From Allobrachymonas denitrificans DSM 15123 (lineage in GTDB: Bacteria > Pseudomonadota > Gammaproteobacteria > Burkholderiales > Burkholderiaceae_C): 64,000 nucleotides of DNA. The stretch spans positions 248,001-312,000 of the forward strand of contig NZ_FOCW01000001.1 of assembly GCF_900110225.1 (NCBI RefSeq). Direction: 5' to 3'. The notes below the pieces were generated by a model, which was given only the letters and a program-made list of their open reading frames with translations, ran no database searches and was not told the origin of the DNA. Positions 23,762 to 35,117 of the stretch are shown here, piece after piece. The translations under genes were made by a program, and so were the position numbers. The first letter of the stretch is position 1. Every line of letters begins with the position of its first letter.

Positions 23762-24694
23762 TCAGCGGAAGTTCACCGTGACCGGTTTTGCGCCGGGCAG
23801 CCCTTCGTACTGCACCGTCACCTTCTGGCCGGCCTTGGGCGGGCTCAAGGGCGAGAAGGAACCGAGGCTCACGACCTGACCCGGCTGCAGTTGCAGACCC
23901 TGCTGGCGCAGTGCACCTGTGAGCCACACCACGGCGTTGAGCGGATGGCCGAGGGTATCGCTGCCCTTGCCGCTGGAAAGCACGCCGCTGGCATCGGACA
24001 CGCGCACCGTCATGCCCTGCAGACCATCCAGCAGGCGCTGGCGGGCCGCTGCATCACGCGGCACGGCCATCGGTTGCCCCACCACGCCGAGGCGCGCGCC
24101 CACGTTGATGGCGCTCAGCGCTGTGCCGTTCAGCTTGGGTGGCGCTTCCACCATCAGGTCGGGCAGCTCGATGAAAGGAATCACCTGATCCACATTGGCA
24201 AGCACTTCCGCAGGTGTGCGCGCCTGGTTGATGGCGGCACTTTTCACTCGCACCAGCATGTCGGCCTCGAACAGCGGGCGGCTCCCGAAGGCCACCGGCA
24301 CCGTGCTGCCGTTGCGCAGCAGCATGCGCTGGTAGAGCGCGCCCCAGACCGGCTCTGTGGTGTTGAAGCGCTTCTGCACGGCGGGATTGGTCAGCCCGGC
24401 CTTGTAGCCCACCAGCGGACCGGCCACGCTGGCCAGTTGCTGCTGCCACTTGGCACGGGTGCAGGCCGCGCTGGCGGCATCGAGATTGGCGGGAGGGTTG
24501 GCTGTGGGACGGTGCGCCAGATAGTCGACGAGCCACTGCTTGACCTGGGCATCGCCAAGGCAAGGCGCCGGCGCGGCAGGCGGTTGCGCAACGGGCGTTG
24601 CAGGCGCAGGTTTGGTGGCACAGCCGCCCAGCGCCAGCAGGCTGGCGCCCGCAATCAGCAGGGGGAGGGCGAAGGGATGACGCAGAACAGTCAT
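23762..24694 (-). CDS. Lipoprotein with a 2-keto-4-pentenoate hydratase-like (FAH) domain
   Basis: A 310-residue protein with a lipoprotein signal peptide (residues 1-25, lipobox LGGC) and a Pro/Ala linker. The domain that follows resembles hydratases of the MhpD/fumarylacetoacetase superfamily. Recognisable elements are GYKAGLTNP, GALYQRMLL, FEADMLVRV, FIELPDLM, INVGARLG, a ...GSDTLGHPLNAVVWLTGAL segment and GQVVSLGSFSP. Cytoplasmic relatives hydrate 2-oxopent-4-enoate in meta-cleavage pathways; placing this fold in the periplasm is unusual. Some metal-ligand positions could not be confirmed by eye. There are no catabolic neighbours, so enzymatic activity is uncertain. Confidence 0.8.
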   Translation of the reverse strand: MTVLRHPFALPLLIAGASLLALGGCATKPAPATPVAQPPAAPAPCLGDAQVKQWLVDYLAHRPTANPPANLDAASAACTRAKWQQQLASVAGPLVGYKAGLTNPAVQKRFNTTEPVWGALYQRMLLRNGSTVPVAFGSRPLFEADMLVRVKSAAINQARTPAEVLANVDQVIPFIELPDLMVEAPPKLNGTALSAINVGARLGVVGQPMAVPRDAAARQRLLDGLQGMTVRVSDASGVLSSGKGSDTLGHPLNAVVWLTGALRQQGLQLQPGQVVSLGSFSPLSPPKAGQKVTVQYEGLPGAKPVTVNFR

Positions 24695-24846
24695 GGCGGG
24701 CTTCCGGGAGTGGTCGATCCGGAAAATTCTAGAAAGCCGCCACGCGTCGGCCTATCCGCCACAACCCTGAGGAAACACGGAGCAATGCGGCTTCAGGTAA
24801 AAAGTACATATAGAATACTAAAGGTTTATTTTAAAGGAGTTGTCGC

Positions 24847-25389
24847 ATGCGTAGAAATCAATGGGTAGGTAGTTTGGTGATCGGTCTGGGTTTGGGAATG
24901 GGCGCATCCGCCGCCGTTGCGGCGCCAGCGCTGCCTGCGGCGGTGAAGGCGCACGTGGCCGACATGCGTGCCAGTTGCAAGGATGCGGGCGGGCGCCCCG
25001 GCCGTTCACCGGAACTGGTCCAGATCGCCGATGTGACGGGCGATGGCCGCGCGGATTACGTGATCAACGAAGGCGCATTCGACTGCGTTGGCGCGGAATC
25101 GTATTTCTCCGGTGGTTCTGGTGGCTCGTCCGTCAGTGTGTATGTCAGTGACACGACAGGCTCGGCCAAACAGGCGTTCACGCATGGTGTTTTCGGGGTC
25201 CACATGGAGCGCAGCGGGCAAACAGCGCGCGTCTGGCTGGGCGTTGGCGGCCCGCTCTGCGGCCAGAAGCAGTTCCGCTCTCGCGCCGAAGCAGAAGATT
25301 GCTGGCGTCCGCTGCAGTGGAAGGGCGGCAAGCTGGACTTTGCGCCGGTAAGCCAGAAGCGCCCGTATTCGGCCTTTGCCACACCCTGA
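24847..25389 (+). CDS. Secreted protein of unknown function with a DxTGDGRADY motif
   Basis: A 180-residue protein with a Sec signal peptide (hydrophobic 8-25, likely cleaved after AVA-A). Near residue 62 it has DVTGDGRADYVINE, which resembles a calcium-binding FG-GAP/dockerin-like loop. It has four cysteines, at DMRASCKD, AFDCVG, GPLCGQ and EDCW, that could form disulfides in the periplasm. AAAGGAG precedes the ATG, within an AT-rich leader. I do not recognise a named family. Neighbours give no clue. Confidence 0.75.
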   Translation: MRRNQWVGSLVIGLGLGMGASAAVAAPALPAAVKAHVADMRASCKDAGGRPGRSPELVQIADVTGDGRADYVINEGAFDCVGAESYFSGGSGGSSVSVYVSDTTGSAKQAFTHGVFGVHMERSGQTARVWLGVGGPLCGQKQFRSRAEAEDCWRPLQWKGGKLDFAPVSQKRPYSAFATP

Positions 25390-25537
25390 GCTGCCAGACT
25401 GATCCTTCCGCCAAGCAGAGGGGCTTGAGGCGATCGTGTCGGATCGCACTGACACGCAGCACCGCCACTGGCCGATACGCCACTGCAGCCGGGCTCAGCA
25501 CAATGCAGGACATGCAAGCACTTCAAGGAGAAAAAAC

Positions 25538-25711
25538 ATGTCCTTCCTGCTCTACATGATCGGTTTCCTGATCGTCATCGGCGGTCTCGCCTGGGGCGCA
25601 ACCGTGGCCGGCGTACCGCAGCTGTACATCATCATCGGTGCCGTGGTCCTGCTGGGCATCGGTATCCTGACAGCGGTGTCCAACACGCGCCATCGCGATC
25701 CGCCGAACTAA
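25538..25711 (+). CDS. Small membrane protein (57 residues)
   Basis: A 57-residue peptide with two hydrophobic segments (about 3-23 and 28-47) and a charged tail SNTRHRDPPN. The perfect AAGGAG at 25525-25530, eight bases before the ATG, decides this start over longer readings. It probably sits in the inner membrane with a hairpin topology. No family name is recognised. Similar short two-segment proteins are common in Burkholderiales, by general knowledge. Confidence 0.75.
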   Translation: MSFLLYMIGFLIVIGGLAWGATVAGVPQLYIIIGAVVLLGIGILTAVSNTRHRDPPN

Positions 25712-25764
25712 GGGAAAAGGGGAGAGGGCGACGGTCGTACCCCTCCACATGGCACGCAGAGAAG

Positions 25765-25782
25765 CGCTATACTTGTATAGCG
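25765..25782. promoter_or_regulatory. Perfect palindromic operator of the relBE-like pair
   Basis: CGCTATAC-TT-GTATAGCG is an exact 18-base palindrome that also contains a TATACT -10-like element. It lies 26 bases before the antitoxin ATG, as expected for autorepression by a RelB-like ribbon-helix-helix protein. Confidence 0.75.
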
Positions 25783-25807
25783 TTTTTCCATTGCTTGAGG
25801 ACTGAAC

Positions 25808-26032
25808 ATGCTGGCCATTCGCCTGCCCCCCGAAATCGAAGCACGTCTTGCCGCTCTGGCCGAAGCGACCGGGCGCACAAAGACCTTCTATGCCCGTCAA
25901 GCCATTCTCGAGCATCTGGATGATCTGGAAGACACCTATCTGGCCGAGCAGCGACTGATTGCCATCCGTGCCGGAAAAACCAGAACGGTCCCGCTGGAAG
26001 ACGTGATCAGGCGCCATGGCCTGGAGGATTGA
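25808..26032 (+). CDS. relB: RelB/DinJ-like ribbon-helix-helix antitoxin
   Basis: A 74-residue antitoxin. The N-terminal ribbon-helix-helix MLAIRLPPEIEARLAALAEATGR is followed by TKTFYARQAILEHLDDLEDTYLAE, typical of RelB proteins that partner RelE/ParE toxins. The C-terminal PLEDVIRRHGLED segment would wrap the toxin. It overlaps the toxin gene by 17 bases. A perfect palindrome precedes it and probably serves as its operator. Confidence 0.88.
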   Translation: MLAIRLPPEIEARLAALAEATGRTKTFYARQAILEHLDDLEDTYLAEQRLIAIRAGKTRTVPLEDVIRRHGLED

Positions 26033-26288
26033 GTTCGATCCTGCGGCCGAACGCGAACTCGGCAAGATTGACCGGCAAGCGGCACGCCGTATCGTGCTAT
26101 TCCTGCGCGACAGGGTGGCTGCGCTGGACAACCCGCGCAGTATTGGCGAAGCACTCAAGGGGTCCAGGCTCGGTGCCTTCTGGAAGTATCGGGTCGGGGA
26201 TTACCGGATCATTGCCAGCATCGAGGACGGATTGCTGCGCATCCTGATCGTGCGCATCGGCAATCGCAAGGAGGTCTACAAGAAGTAG
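26016..26288 (+). CDS. relE: RelE/ParE-superfamily toxin
   Basis: A 90-residue toxin: MAWRIEFDPAAERELGKIDRQ at the start, then LKGSRLGAFWKYRVGDYRIIASIEDG and ILIVRIGNRKEVYKK at the end. These are the standard RelE blocks, with the basic and tyrosine residues used by ribosome-dependent mRNA interferases. RelE and ParE share this fold, but the YR..DYRI and RKEVY segments favour RelE. It directly overlaps the relB-like gene. Its stop is 44 bases from the converging ffh stop. Confidence 0.88.
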   Translation: MAWRIEFDPAAERELGKIDRQAARRIVLFLRDRVAALDNPRSIGEALKGSRLGAFWKYRVGDYRIIASIEDGLLRILIVRIGNRKEVYKK

Positions 26289-26331
26289 GTCGCATCAAAG
26301 GCGCAACCTGCTGCGCCTTCACGCAAGGGAT

Positions 26332-27753
26332 TCAGCGCGGCAGCCCGCCCCCGGGCGGAAATCCACCCCCCGGAAAGCCGCCACCCCCCATGCCGCCCAG
26401 CCCGCCCAGGCCCTTCATGCCTCCCATGCGGCGCATCATCTTCATCAGGCCGCCGCCCTTCATCTTCTTCATCATTTCCTGCATCTGCTCGAACTCCTTG
26501 AGCAGACGGTTCACTTCCTGCACCTGCACGCCGGCACCCGCGGCAATACGGCGCTTGCGCGTGGCCTTGATCAGGTCGGGCTTCTTGCGCTCCTGTGGCG
26601 TCATGCTGCAGATGATGCCTTCCTTGCGCTTGATGTCCTTCTCGGCACGGTCCAGATCGCCCGGCTTGGCGTTGGCGGTGATCTGCGTCGGCAGCTTGTC
26701 CATCAGGCTGGACAGGCCCCCCATCTGCTTCATCTGCTGCAGCTGGCCGAGGAAGTCGTTCAGGTCGAAAGTGTCGCCCTTCTTGACCTTGGCAGCCAGC
26801 TTCTGCGCCGCTTCCATATCGACGCCGGAGGTCACCTGCTCCACCAGCGCCACGATGTCGCCCATGCCCAGAATGCGGCCGGCGTGGCGTTCGGCGTCGA
26901 ACTGCTCCAGGCCGTCCATCTTCTCGCTGATACCGGCGAACTTGATGGGCGCATCGGCAATCTTGCGCACCGACAGCGCTGCACCACCGCGCGAGTCGCC
27001 GTCCAGCTTGGTCAGCACCACGCCCGTCAGCGGCAGCGCCTCCTTGAACGCCTTGGCGGTGTTGGCCGCATCCTGACCCTGCATGGCATCCACCACCAGC
27101 AGCGTTTCCACCGGACTGACGGCGCCATGCAGTGCCTTGATCTCGGCCATCAGCGCTTCGTCGATGGCCAGGCGGCCGGCCGTATCCACCAGCAGCACGT
27201 CGATGTAGTGCCGGCGCGCATAGTCGAGCGCGGCGCGGGCAATGTCCACCGGCTTCTGGTCGGGCGAGCTGGGGAACCACTCGGCGCCCACCTGCTGCGT
27301 CACGGTCTTGAGCTGCTCGATGGCGGCCGGGCGATACACGTCGCCGGACACCGTCAGCACCTTCTTCTTGCGCTTCTCGATCAGGTACTTGGCCAGCTTG
27401 CCGGTCGTCGTCGTTTTACCCGCACCCTGTAGACCCGCCATCAGGATCACCGCCGGAGGCTGCACCGACAGGTTCAGGTCGCTGATGCCCTCGCCCATGG
27501 TGGCGGCCAGTTCGCGGTTGACGATACCGACCAGTGCCTGGCCGGGCTTAAGCGAGCCGAGGACTTCCTGGCCCATGGCCTTGTCCTTGACGCGGGCAAT
27601 GAAGTCCTTCACCACCGGCAGCGCCACGTCGGCCTCGAGCAGCGCCATGCGCACTTCGCGCAGCATGTCCTGCACGTTGCTTTCGGTGATGCGCGCCTGT
27701 CCGCTCAGGTTCTTGACGAGGCGCGAGAGTTTGTCGGTGAGTGCGGAAGCCAT
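26332..27753 (-). CDS. ffh: Signal recognition particle protein Ffh
   Basis: A 473-residue GTPase that binds 4.5S RNA and signal sequences for co-translational membrane targeting. The N domain is followed by the G domain with GLQGAGKTTTTGKLA, DTAGRL and TKLDGDSRGGAAL. The M domain has the methionine-rich segment (MQEMMKKMKGGGLMKMMRRMGG, described not quoted in full) and a Gly-rich end. Start 27753 (MASALTDKLSRL) matches the family; the upstream part of the frame does not. It stands alone, divergent from ypjD, which is a common arrangement in beta- and gammaproteobacteria. Confidence 0.97.
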   Translation of the reverse strand: MASALTDKLSRLVKNLSGQARITESNVQDMLREVRMALLEADVALPVVKDFIARVKDKAMGQEVLGSLKPGQALVGIVNRELAATMGEGISDLNLSVQPPAVILMAGLQGAGKTTTTGKLAKYLIEKRKKKVLTVSGDVYRPAAIEQLKTVTQQVGAEWFPSSPDQKPVDIARAALDYARRHYIDVLLVDTAGRLAIDEALMAEIKALHGAVSPVETLLVVDAMQGQDAANTAKAFKEALPLTGVVLTKLDGDSRGGAALSVRKIADAPIKFAGISEKMDGLEQFDAERHAGRILGMGDIVALVEQVTSGVDMEAAQKLAAKVKKGDTFDLNDFLGQLQQMKQMGGLSSLMDKLPTQITANAKPGDLDRAEKDIKRKEGIICSMTPQERKKPDLIKATRKRRIAAGAGVQVQEVNRLLKEFEQMQEMMKKMKGGGLMKMMRRMGGMKGLGGLGGMGGGGFPGGGFPPGGGLPR

Positions 27754-27879
27754 GGGGCAGGGCGCTTTCGGAAGGGGAGATGTGCGGCCAGGGAAAAAGC
27801 AGCAGGCAGACGGCAGGGATTTGACGCGGAGCAAACCCGCCTGCTACAGGCAATGGCCGGAGAAGATAAACTGTAGTCC

Positions 27880-28713
27880 ATGATTGTAGCCAGTGCCCAG
27901 TCTTACGTCCCCATATTGACCTTTGCCAGCGCGCTCGCCTATCTGGCGGCGGCGGGAGTGTGTCATGGCCGTACGCAACTGAGCCGCGGCGGCGCCGTCC
28001 TGCTGGGGGTGGCGGCCCTGCTGCATGCGGTGGTGATCGGCCTCGGCCTGACCAATCCGCCGCGCTTCGGTTTCGGCCCGGCCCTGTCGATGACGGCCTG
28101 GCTGGCCCTGCTGGCTTATGCGATCGAGAGCATCAATTACCCGCTGCTGCAGCTGCGCTGGCGGCTGGCCGTGACCGGCGCCGTGACGGTGCTGCTGGCA
28201 TGGTTGTTCCCGGGCGCGCCTTTCAAGACGCCGTCTTCCGACCTGCTGCCGCTGCACCTTGCGCTGGGGCTGGCCTCTTACGGACTGTTTGCCGTGGCCG
28301 TGTGGCACGCGTGGCTGATGACCCGGGCCGAGGCGCGCATGCGCGAAGGTCCTGCGCTGCTGCGCGAGGGCGCCGACGAAGGCCCGCGCATGCTGCCCCT
28401 GCTCACGCTGGAGCGCCTCACCTTCCACTTTGTCACGCTGGGTTTCGTGTTGCTCACCATCACCATCCTGCAGGGCTGGTTCTTCAGTGAGCAGCTCTAT
28501 GGGGCCATCACCAGCAGCCAGTGGCGCTGGAGCCATAAGACCATCTTCTCGCTGCTCTCCTGGGTGGTGTTCGCGGCCCTGCTGTGGGGGCGCCACAGCC
28601 TGGGCTGGCGCGGACAGCGTGCCGTGCGCATGGTCTATGCCGGTGCTGGCCTGCTACTGCTGAGCTACGTGGGCTACCACTTCGTGCTCGAGGTGATACT
28701 GCGCCGTGGCTGA
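27880..28713 (+). CDS. ypjD: YpjD-like membrane protein of the CcsA/HemX family
   Basis: A 277-residue protein with about eight hydrophobic helices. It belongs to the cytochrome c assembly family (CcsA/CcmC/HemX type): WFFSEQLYGAITSSQWRWSHKTIFSLLSW contains the family's aromatic-rich loop, followed by WGRHSLGWRGQRAVRM. YpjD of E. coli was linked to envelope functions next to ffh, and a haem-related role is possible but unproven. The divergent ffh neighbour supports the name. The start has weak Shine-Dalgarno support. Confidence 0.88.
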   Translation: MIVASAQSYVPILTFASALAYLAAAGVCHGRTQLSRGGAVLLGVAALLHAVVIGLGLTNPPRFGFGPALSMTAWLALLAYAIESINYPLLQLRWRLAVTGAVTVLLAWLFPGAPFKTPSSDLLPLHLALGLASYGLFAVAVWHAWLMTRAEARMREGPALLREGADEGPRMLPLLTLERLTFHFVTLGFVLLTITILQGWFFSEQLYGAITSSQWRWSHKTIFSLLSWVVFAALLWGRHSLGWRGQRAVRMVYAGAGLLLLSYVGYHFVLEVILRRG

Positions 28714-28860
28714 AGCCTGTTGCCTCGCCTCTGATCCGCCAGCCTGGACTTCATGGGCGGCTTTCGCACTGGCGCGTTGGCACCGGGCCATGCCTGATTC
28801 CTTTCACTTTGCTGCAAGTCCGTGCCGCGCGCGACGCCTGCAGCCAACCCGACCCTACCG

Positions 28861-29115
28861 ATGAAATACCTGGTGGTGCTGGCGGTCGTCGCGATCGCCT
28901 TCTGGATATGGAACAGCAAGCGCAAGGATGCACTGCGCGAGCGCCGTGCCGCGCAGGCGCCGCGCGTGCCGCAGGCCACCGTGCGCTGCGCCCACTGCGG
29001 CGTGCACGTGGTGCGGCAGGAGGGCGTACAGCACGATGGCCAGTGGTTCTGCAGCAAGGACCATGCCCGCAAGGGCGCGCGCAGCCCGGCGGAACACAGC
29101 GGGGCTTCCTCGTGA
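28861..29115 (+). CDS. PP0621-family small membrane protein with zinc-ribbon cysteines
   Basis: An 84-residue protein with an N-terminal membrane helix (residues 2-17) and basic residues after it. A cytoplasmic domain contains VRCAHCGVHV and FCSKDH, a C-x2-C plus C/H set consistent with zinc binding. This matches the PP0621 family of uncharacterised proteins often found near pilS/pilR or ampD in proteobacteria. Start 28861 was chosen because upstream residues are not family-like. ampD follows 58 bases later. Confidence 0.85.
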   Translation: MKYLVVLAVVAIAFWIWNSKRKDALRERRAAQAPRVPQATVRCAHCGVHVVRQEGVQHDGQWFCSKDHARKGARSPAEHSGASS

Positions 29116-29173
29116 AGCGTTTCGGCACCATGCCCCGTCCGCGTCCGGCTGCTCTGGCGGAGCGAACCGCTCC

Positions 29174-29752
29174 ATGAGACAGCTGCTCTGGGACCACGGC
29201 TGGTACCGTCACGCCACGCATCAGCCCTCCCCCAACTTCGGCCCGCGCCCCGCAGGTGCCAGCATCGACCTGCTGGTAGTGCACTCCATCAGCCTGCCGC
29301 CCGGCCAGTATGGCGGCCCGGAAGTGCTGCAACTGTTCGCCAACACGCTGGACTGGGACGCCCATCCCTATTTCCAGCAGATCCGCGGCCTGGAAGTGTC
29401 CAGCCATTTCCTGATCCGGCGCGATGGCAGCCTGTGGCAGTTCGTCAGCTGTGACGACCGTGCCTGGCATGCCGGTGCCTCCTGCTGGCGCGAGCGCAGC
29501 AACTGCAACGACGACTCCATCGGCGTGGAGCTGGAGGGACTGGAAGGCGAGACTTTCGAGCCGGCCCAGTACCAGGCACTGGCCGAACTGGGCGAAGCCA
29601 TCCGCCTGCAATACCCGCTGGCCCACGTTGCGGGCCACGAGCACATTGCTCCCGGCCGCAAGCTGGATCCGGGTCCGGGCTTTGACTGGGCCCGGCTGCA
29701 GCAGCTCACGCACTGGCCGCGTGCGTGGTTCCCGCCTGAGGTCGCCGTCTGA
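29174..29752 (+). CDS. ampD: 1,6-anhydro-N-acetylmuramyl-L-alanine amidase AmpD
   Basis: A cytoplasmic amidase that cleaves the stem peptide from anhydro-muropeptides during peptidoglycan recycling; its loss often derepresses beta-lactamase in other bacteria. The 192-residue protein has LLVVHSISLPPG with zinc ligand H37, SSHFLIRRDGSLWQFV, RAWHAGASCW and NDDSIGVELEG with the catalytic glutamate region. GHEHIAPGRKLDPGPGFDW carries the other histidine and aspartate ligands. The longer upstream reading lacks homology. It fits functionally with mpl at 41.8 kb. Confidence 0.93.
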   Translation: MRQLLWDHGWYRHATHQPSPNFGPRPAGASIDLLVVHSISLPPGQYGGPEVLQLFANTLDWDAHPYFQQIRGLEVSSHFLIRRDGSLWQFVSCDDRAWHAGASCWRERSNCNDDSIGVELEGLEGETFEPAQYQALAELGEAIRLQYPLAHVAGHEHIAPGRKLDPGPGFDWARLQQLTHWPRAWFPPEVAV

Positions 29753-29817
29753 CTGATGCCGGGTGAGCCTGCCTGCTGGGTTTTCCGGGCTTCCTGCACG
29801 GCAGCTTGCTGGCAGAT

Positions 29818-29839
29818 AAACCCTGAATTTTCAGGGTTT
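29818..29839. terminator. Perfect 22-bp palindrome after ampD
   Basis: The arms AAACCCTGAA and TTCAGGGTTT flank TT in a perfect inverted repeat 65 bases after ampD. With T-rich flanks on both strands it could act as a bidirectional terminator, though the tiny loop also suits a protein-binding dyad. The rest of 29840-29985 shows nothing further. Confidence 0.5.
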
Positions 29840-29989
29840 AAAGTCAATGCTACCGCCCCCGTCTCCGTAGAAAATCCCCCCGCTTCCGCCCCTTTTCCGG
29901 GCTGGCGCGGGCACGCCCCTTCTTTGGGGGAACGAGGCTTGTCGAGCCTCGGAAGGCAAATGGAGAGTCTGACCAAAAAACAGTCAAAA

Positions 29990-30005
29990 ACACCATTGAT
30001 AGTGT
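29990..30005 (+). promoter_or_regulatory. NrdR box 1 upstream of nrdA
   Basis: ACACCATTGATAGTGT resembles the NrdR consensus ACACWATATATWGTGT, with both outer ACAC/GTGT arms exact. NrdR represses ribonucleotide reductase genes when ATP and dATP are high. Confidence 0.78.
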
Positions 30006-30020
30006 TTACATTTATTTATG

Positions 30021-30036
30021 ACACTAGATATGTGGT
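30021..30036 (+). promoter_or_regulatory. NrdR box 2 upstream of nrdA
   Basis: ACACTAGATATGTGGT lies exactly 31 bases after box 1, the three-turn spacing typical of paired NrdR boxes. The AT-rich sequence between and around them is the likely promoter. A 184-base leader (30037-30220) with no recognisable gene follows before nrdA. Confidence 0.78.
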
Positions 30037-30220
30037 TATGATTGCCCTCACGTGCTTTCCTGATTTCCCGTCATGTCCTTGCGCCAGAAGTCGGCAAGGG
30101 CACCCGGGGCAGGGCGCGGCTCTCCGGCAGCGCAGTGCAGGGAGGGGCCGGGCCTGGTAAGGCAGGCAACCCCCATTCCCTCCGCCGTCGCTGCGCCGGC
30201 CGCTCACGCAGGAAGCTCCC

Positions 30221-33142
<2,922 letters not shown>

Positions 33143-33151
33143 GTTTCAGGT

Positions 33152-33178
33152 GCCGCGCCTGCTTTCGCGGCCTTTTTC
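33152..33178 (+). terminator. Terminator-like hairpin directly after nrdA
   Basis: GCCGCG (33152-33157) pairs with CGCGGC (33166-33171) around an eight-base loop, followed by CTTTTTC. It begins nine bases past the nrdA stop and ends 13 bases before the next ATG. It may partly terminate and so lower nrdB relative to nrdA. Confidence 0.65.
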
Positions 33179-33191
33179 AAGGAGCACGATC

Positions 33192-33449
33192 ATGAGCATT
33201 GCCTTCATCGAGACCGCGCGTTTCCCGAGCCAGTTTGCTGCCGTCGAATGGTCGGCGGCTGCCAGCAGCCCCGAACTGGCGGTGTACCGCCTGCTGTCCG
33301 AAGACTGGCCGCCGGCCGGCCGCGGCTGCGACTACATCGCCGTGGCGCGCAGTTCGCAAGCCGTCTACTCCTATTCGCCGCAGCAGCCCGACCAGCTGGG
33401 CGAGCCGGTGGATCACCTGCTGTCCATCGGCCCGCTGGCCTGGGTCTGA
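33192..33449 (+). CDS. Small conserved-looking protein of unknown function between nrdA and nrdB
   Basis: An 85-residue acidic protein starting MSIAFIETARFPSQFA with a good AAGGAG 7 bases upstream. It has one WPPAGRGCDYIAVAR segment and no membrane helix or known motif. The strong ribosome site and its place inside the nrd locus suggest a real gene. I cannot name a family. A hairpin separates it from nrdA, and 129 bases without a gene separate it from nrdB. Confidence 0.7.
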   Translation: MSIAFIETARFPSQFAAVEWSAAASSPELAVYRLLSEDWPPAGRGCDYIAVARSSQAVYSYSPQQPDQLGEPVDHLLSIGPLAWV

Positions 33450-33578
33450 AGTGGCCGCCGGATGCGCTGCCCGGCATCCGGCATTTCCCCAATTTCCACG
33501 CGCTTTTGCCTGCACAGGCGTTTCAGGCGTTGCCTGAATGCGTAACCCCTTTCATAATCAGAAAACAGGACATTCACC

Positions 33579-34934
33579 ATGCTGACTTGGGACGACGAAG
33601 CTGCGCTCGCAGACGCCTCACCGACAACCTCTCCTGCTGCCGCACACCCCCAGCAAGCGGCGGCGGCCCTGTCCTCTCCGCAATGGGCAACGCACACCCG
33701 GCAGGCGGTGTTTGCTCCCGAGCTGGCTCCCCATGCCTTTGCCGGTGCACCGGCATTTCCGGTGCGCCAGCATGGAATGGAGCAGCAGGCGTCTGGCGAC
33801 GTTGCTGCTCAACCCGCAGCTGGCACGGGTGCCGCAGCTTTCGGAACAGTGCTGTCTTCCATCCAGGCGGATGCGGCTCCCGGCAACGCCATCCAGTTCG
33901 CTGTCTCCCACGCCGCCCACCGCGTCAATGCTGCCGACAAGCGCATCATCAACGGCCACACCGACGTCAACCAGCTGGTGCCCTTCAAGTACAAGTGGGC
34001 CTGGGACAAGTACCTCGCCACCTGCGCCAACCACTGGATGCCGCAGGAAGTGAACATGACGCGCGACATCGCGCTCTGGAAAGATCCCAACGGCCTGACC
34101 GAAGACGAGCGCCGCATCGTCAAGCGCAACCTGGGCTTCTTTGTCACGGCCGATTCGCTGGCTGCCAACAACATCGTGCTGGGCACCTACCGCCACATCA
34201 CGGCGCCCGAATGCCGCCAGTTCCTGTTGCGCCAGGCCTTCGAGGAGGCGATCCACACGCATGCCTACCAGTACATCGTCGAGTCGCTCGGGCTGGACGA
34301 AGGCGAGATCTTCAACGCCTACAACGAGATCGCGTCCATTCGCAACAAGGACCAGTTCCTCATCCCCTTCATCAACGCGCTGACCGACCCGGATTTCAGC
34401 ACCGGCACGCCCGAGGCCGACCAGCTGCTACTCAAGTCGCTGATCGTGTTCGCCTGCCTGATGGAAGGCCTGTTCTTCTATGTCGGCTTCACGCAGATCC
34501 TGGCGCTGGGCCGCCAGAACAAGATGACCGGCGCGGCCGAGCAGTACCAGTACATCCTGCGCGATGAATCCATGCACTGCAACTTCGGCATCGACCTGAT
34601 CAACACCATCAAGCTCGAGAACCCGCACCTCTGGACCGCCGACTTCAAGGACGAGATCCGCGCCCTGTTCCGCGAGGCGGTCGAGCTCGAATACCAGTAC
34701 GCTGAAGACACCATGCCGCGTGGCGTGCTCGGCCTCAATGCATCCATGTTCAAGGGCTACCTGCGCTACATCGCCAACCGCCGCGCGACGCAGATCGGCC
34801 TGGAAGAACTGTTCCCGAACGAAACCAATCCATTCCCGTGGATGAGCGAGATGATCGACCTGAAGAAGGAGCGCAACTTCTTCGAAACCCGCGTGATCGA
34901 GTACCAGACGGGGGGAGCGCTCTCATGGGAATGA
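33579..34934 (+). CDS. nrdB: Class Ia ribonucleoside-diphosphate reductase beta subunit
   Basis: Carries the diiron-tyrosyl radical cofactor. The first 100 residues are Ala/Pro-rich and unlike the catalytic fold, after which the ferritin-like domain is complete. [10 protein letters not shown] holds ligands E223 and H226 and the radical tyrosine Y230. [15 protein letters not shown] holds the second Glu/His pair, and [13 protein letters not shown] holds the first Asp ligand. At 451 residues it is longer than E. coli NrdB (376), because of the N-terminal extension. MLTWDDE right at the N-terminus is kept as the start; a translation start inside the low-complexity region is possible but no better ribosome site is seen. 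Confidence 0.95.
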   Translation: MLTWDDEAALADASPTTSPAAAHPQQAAAALSSPQWATHTRQAVFAPELAPHAFAGAPAFPVRQHGMEQQASGDVAAQPAAGTGAAAFGTVLSSIQADAAPGNAIQFAVSHAAHRVNAADKRIINGHTDVNQLVPFKYKWAWDKYLATCANHWMPQEVNMTRDIALWKDPNGLTEDERRIVKRNLGFFVTADSLAANNIVLGTYRHITAPECRQFLLRQAFEEAIHTHAYQYIVESLGLDEGEIFNAYNEIASIRNKDQFLIPFINALTDPDFSTGTPEADQLLLKSLIVFACLMEGLFFYVGFTQILALGRQNKMTGAAEQYQYILRDESMHCNFGIDLINTIKLENPHLWTADFKDEIRALFREAVELEYQYAEDTMPRGVLGLNASMFKGYLRYIANRRATQIGLEELFPNETNPFPWMSEMIDLKKERNFFETRVIEYQTGGALSWE

Positions 34935-35117
34935 AGTCCGTACACAATTGAGGCCTTCCTGACGCAGGCACCGGCCCGAGGGGCGGTGCGTCGGCAGGCA
35001 GTCCAACCACATTCAAGGCGCGCATCCCTGCAGGGGGTGGGCGCCCTGGGTCGTTTCCGGTGTTCCGTGCCGCCGGAAGCGCTGCTTGCCGCACGCTGAT
35101 ACCCCAAGGAGACCCTG

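Noticed and set aside
34960-35030. Hairpin GACGCAGGCACCG/CGGTGCGTC after nrdB as a terminator
   Set aside because: The stem is interrupted by a four-base bulge and no T-run follows.
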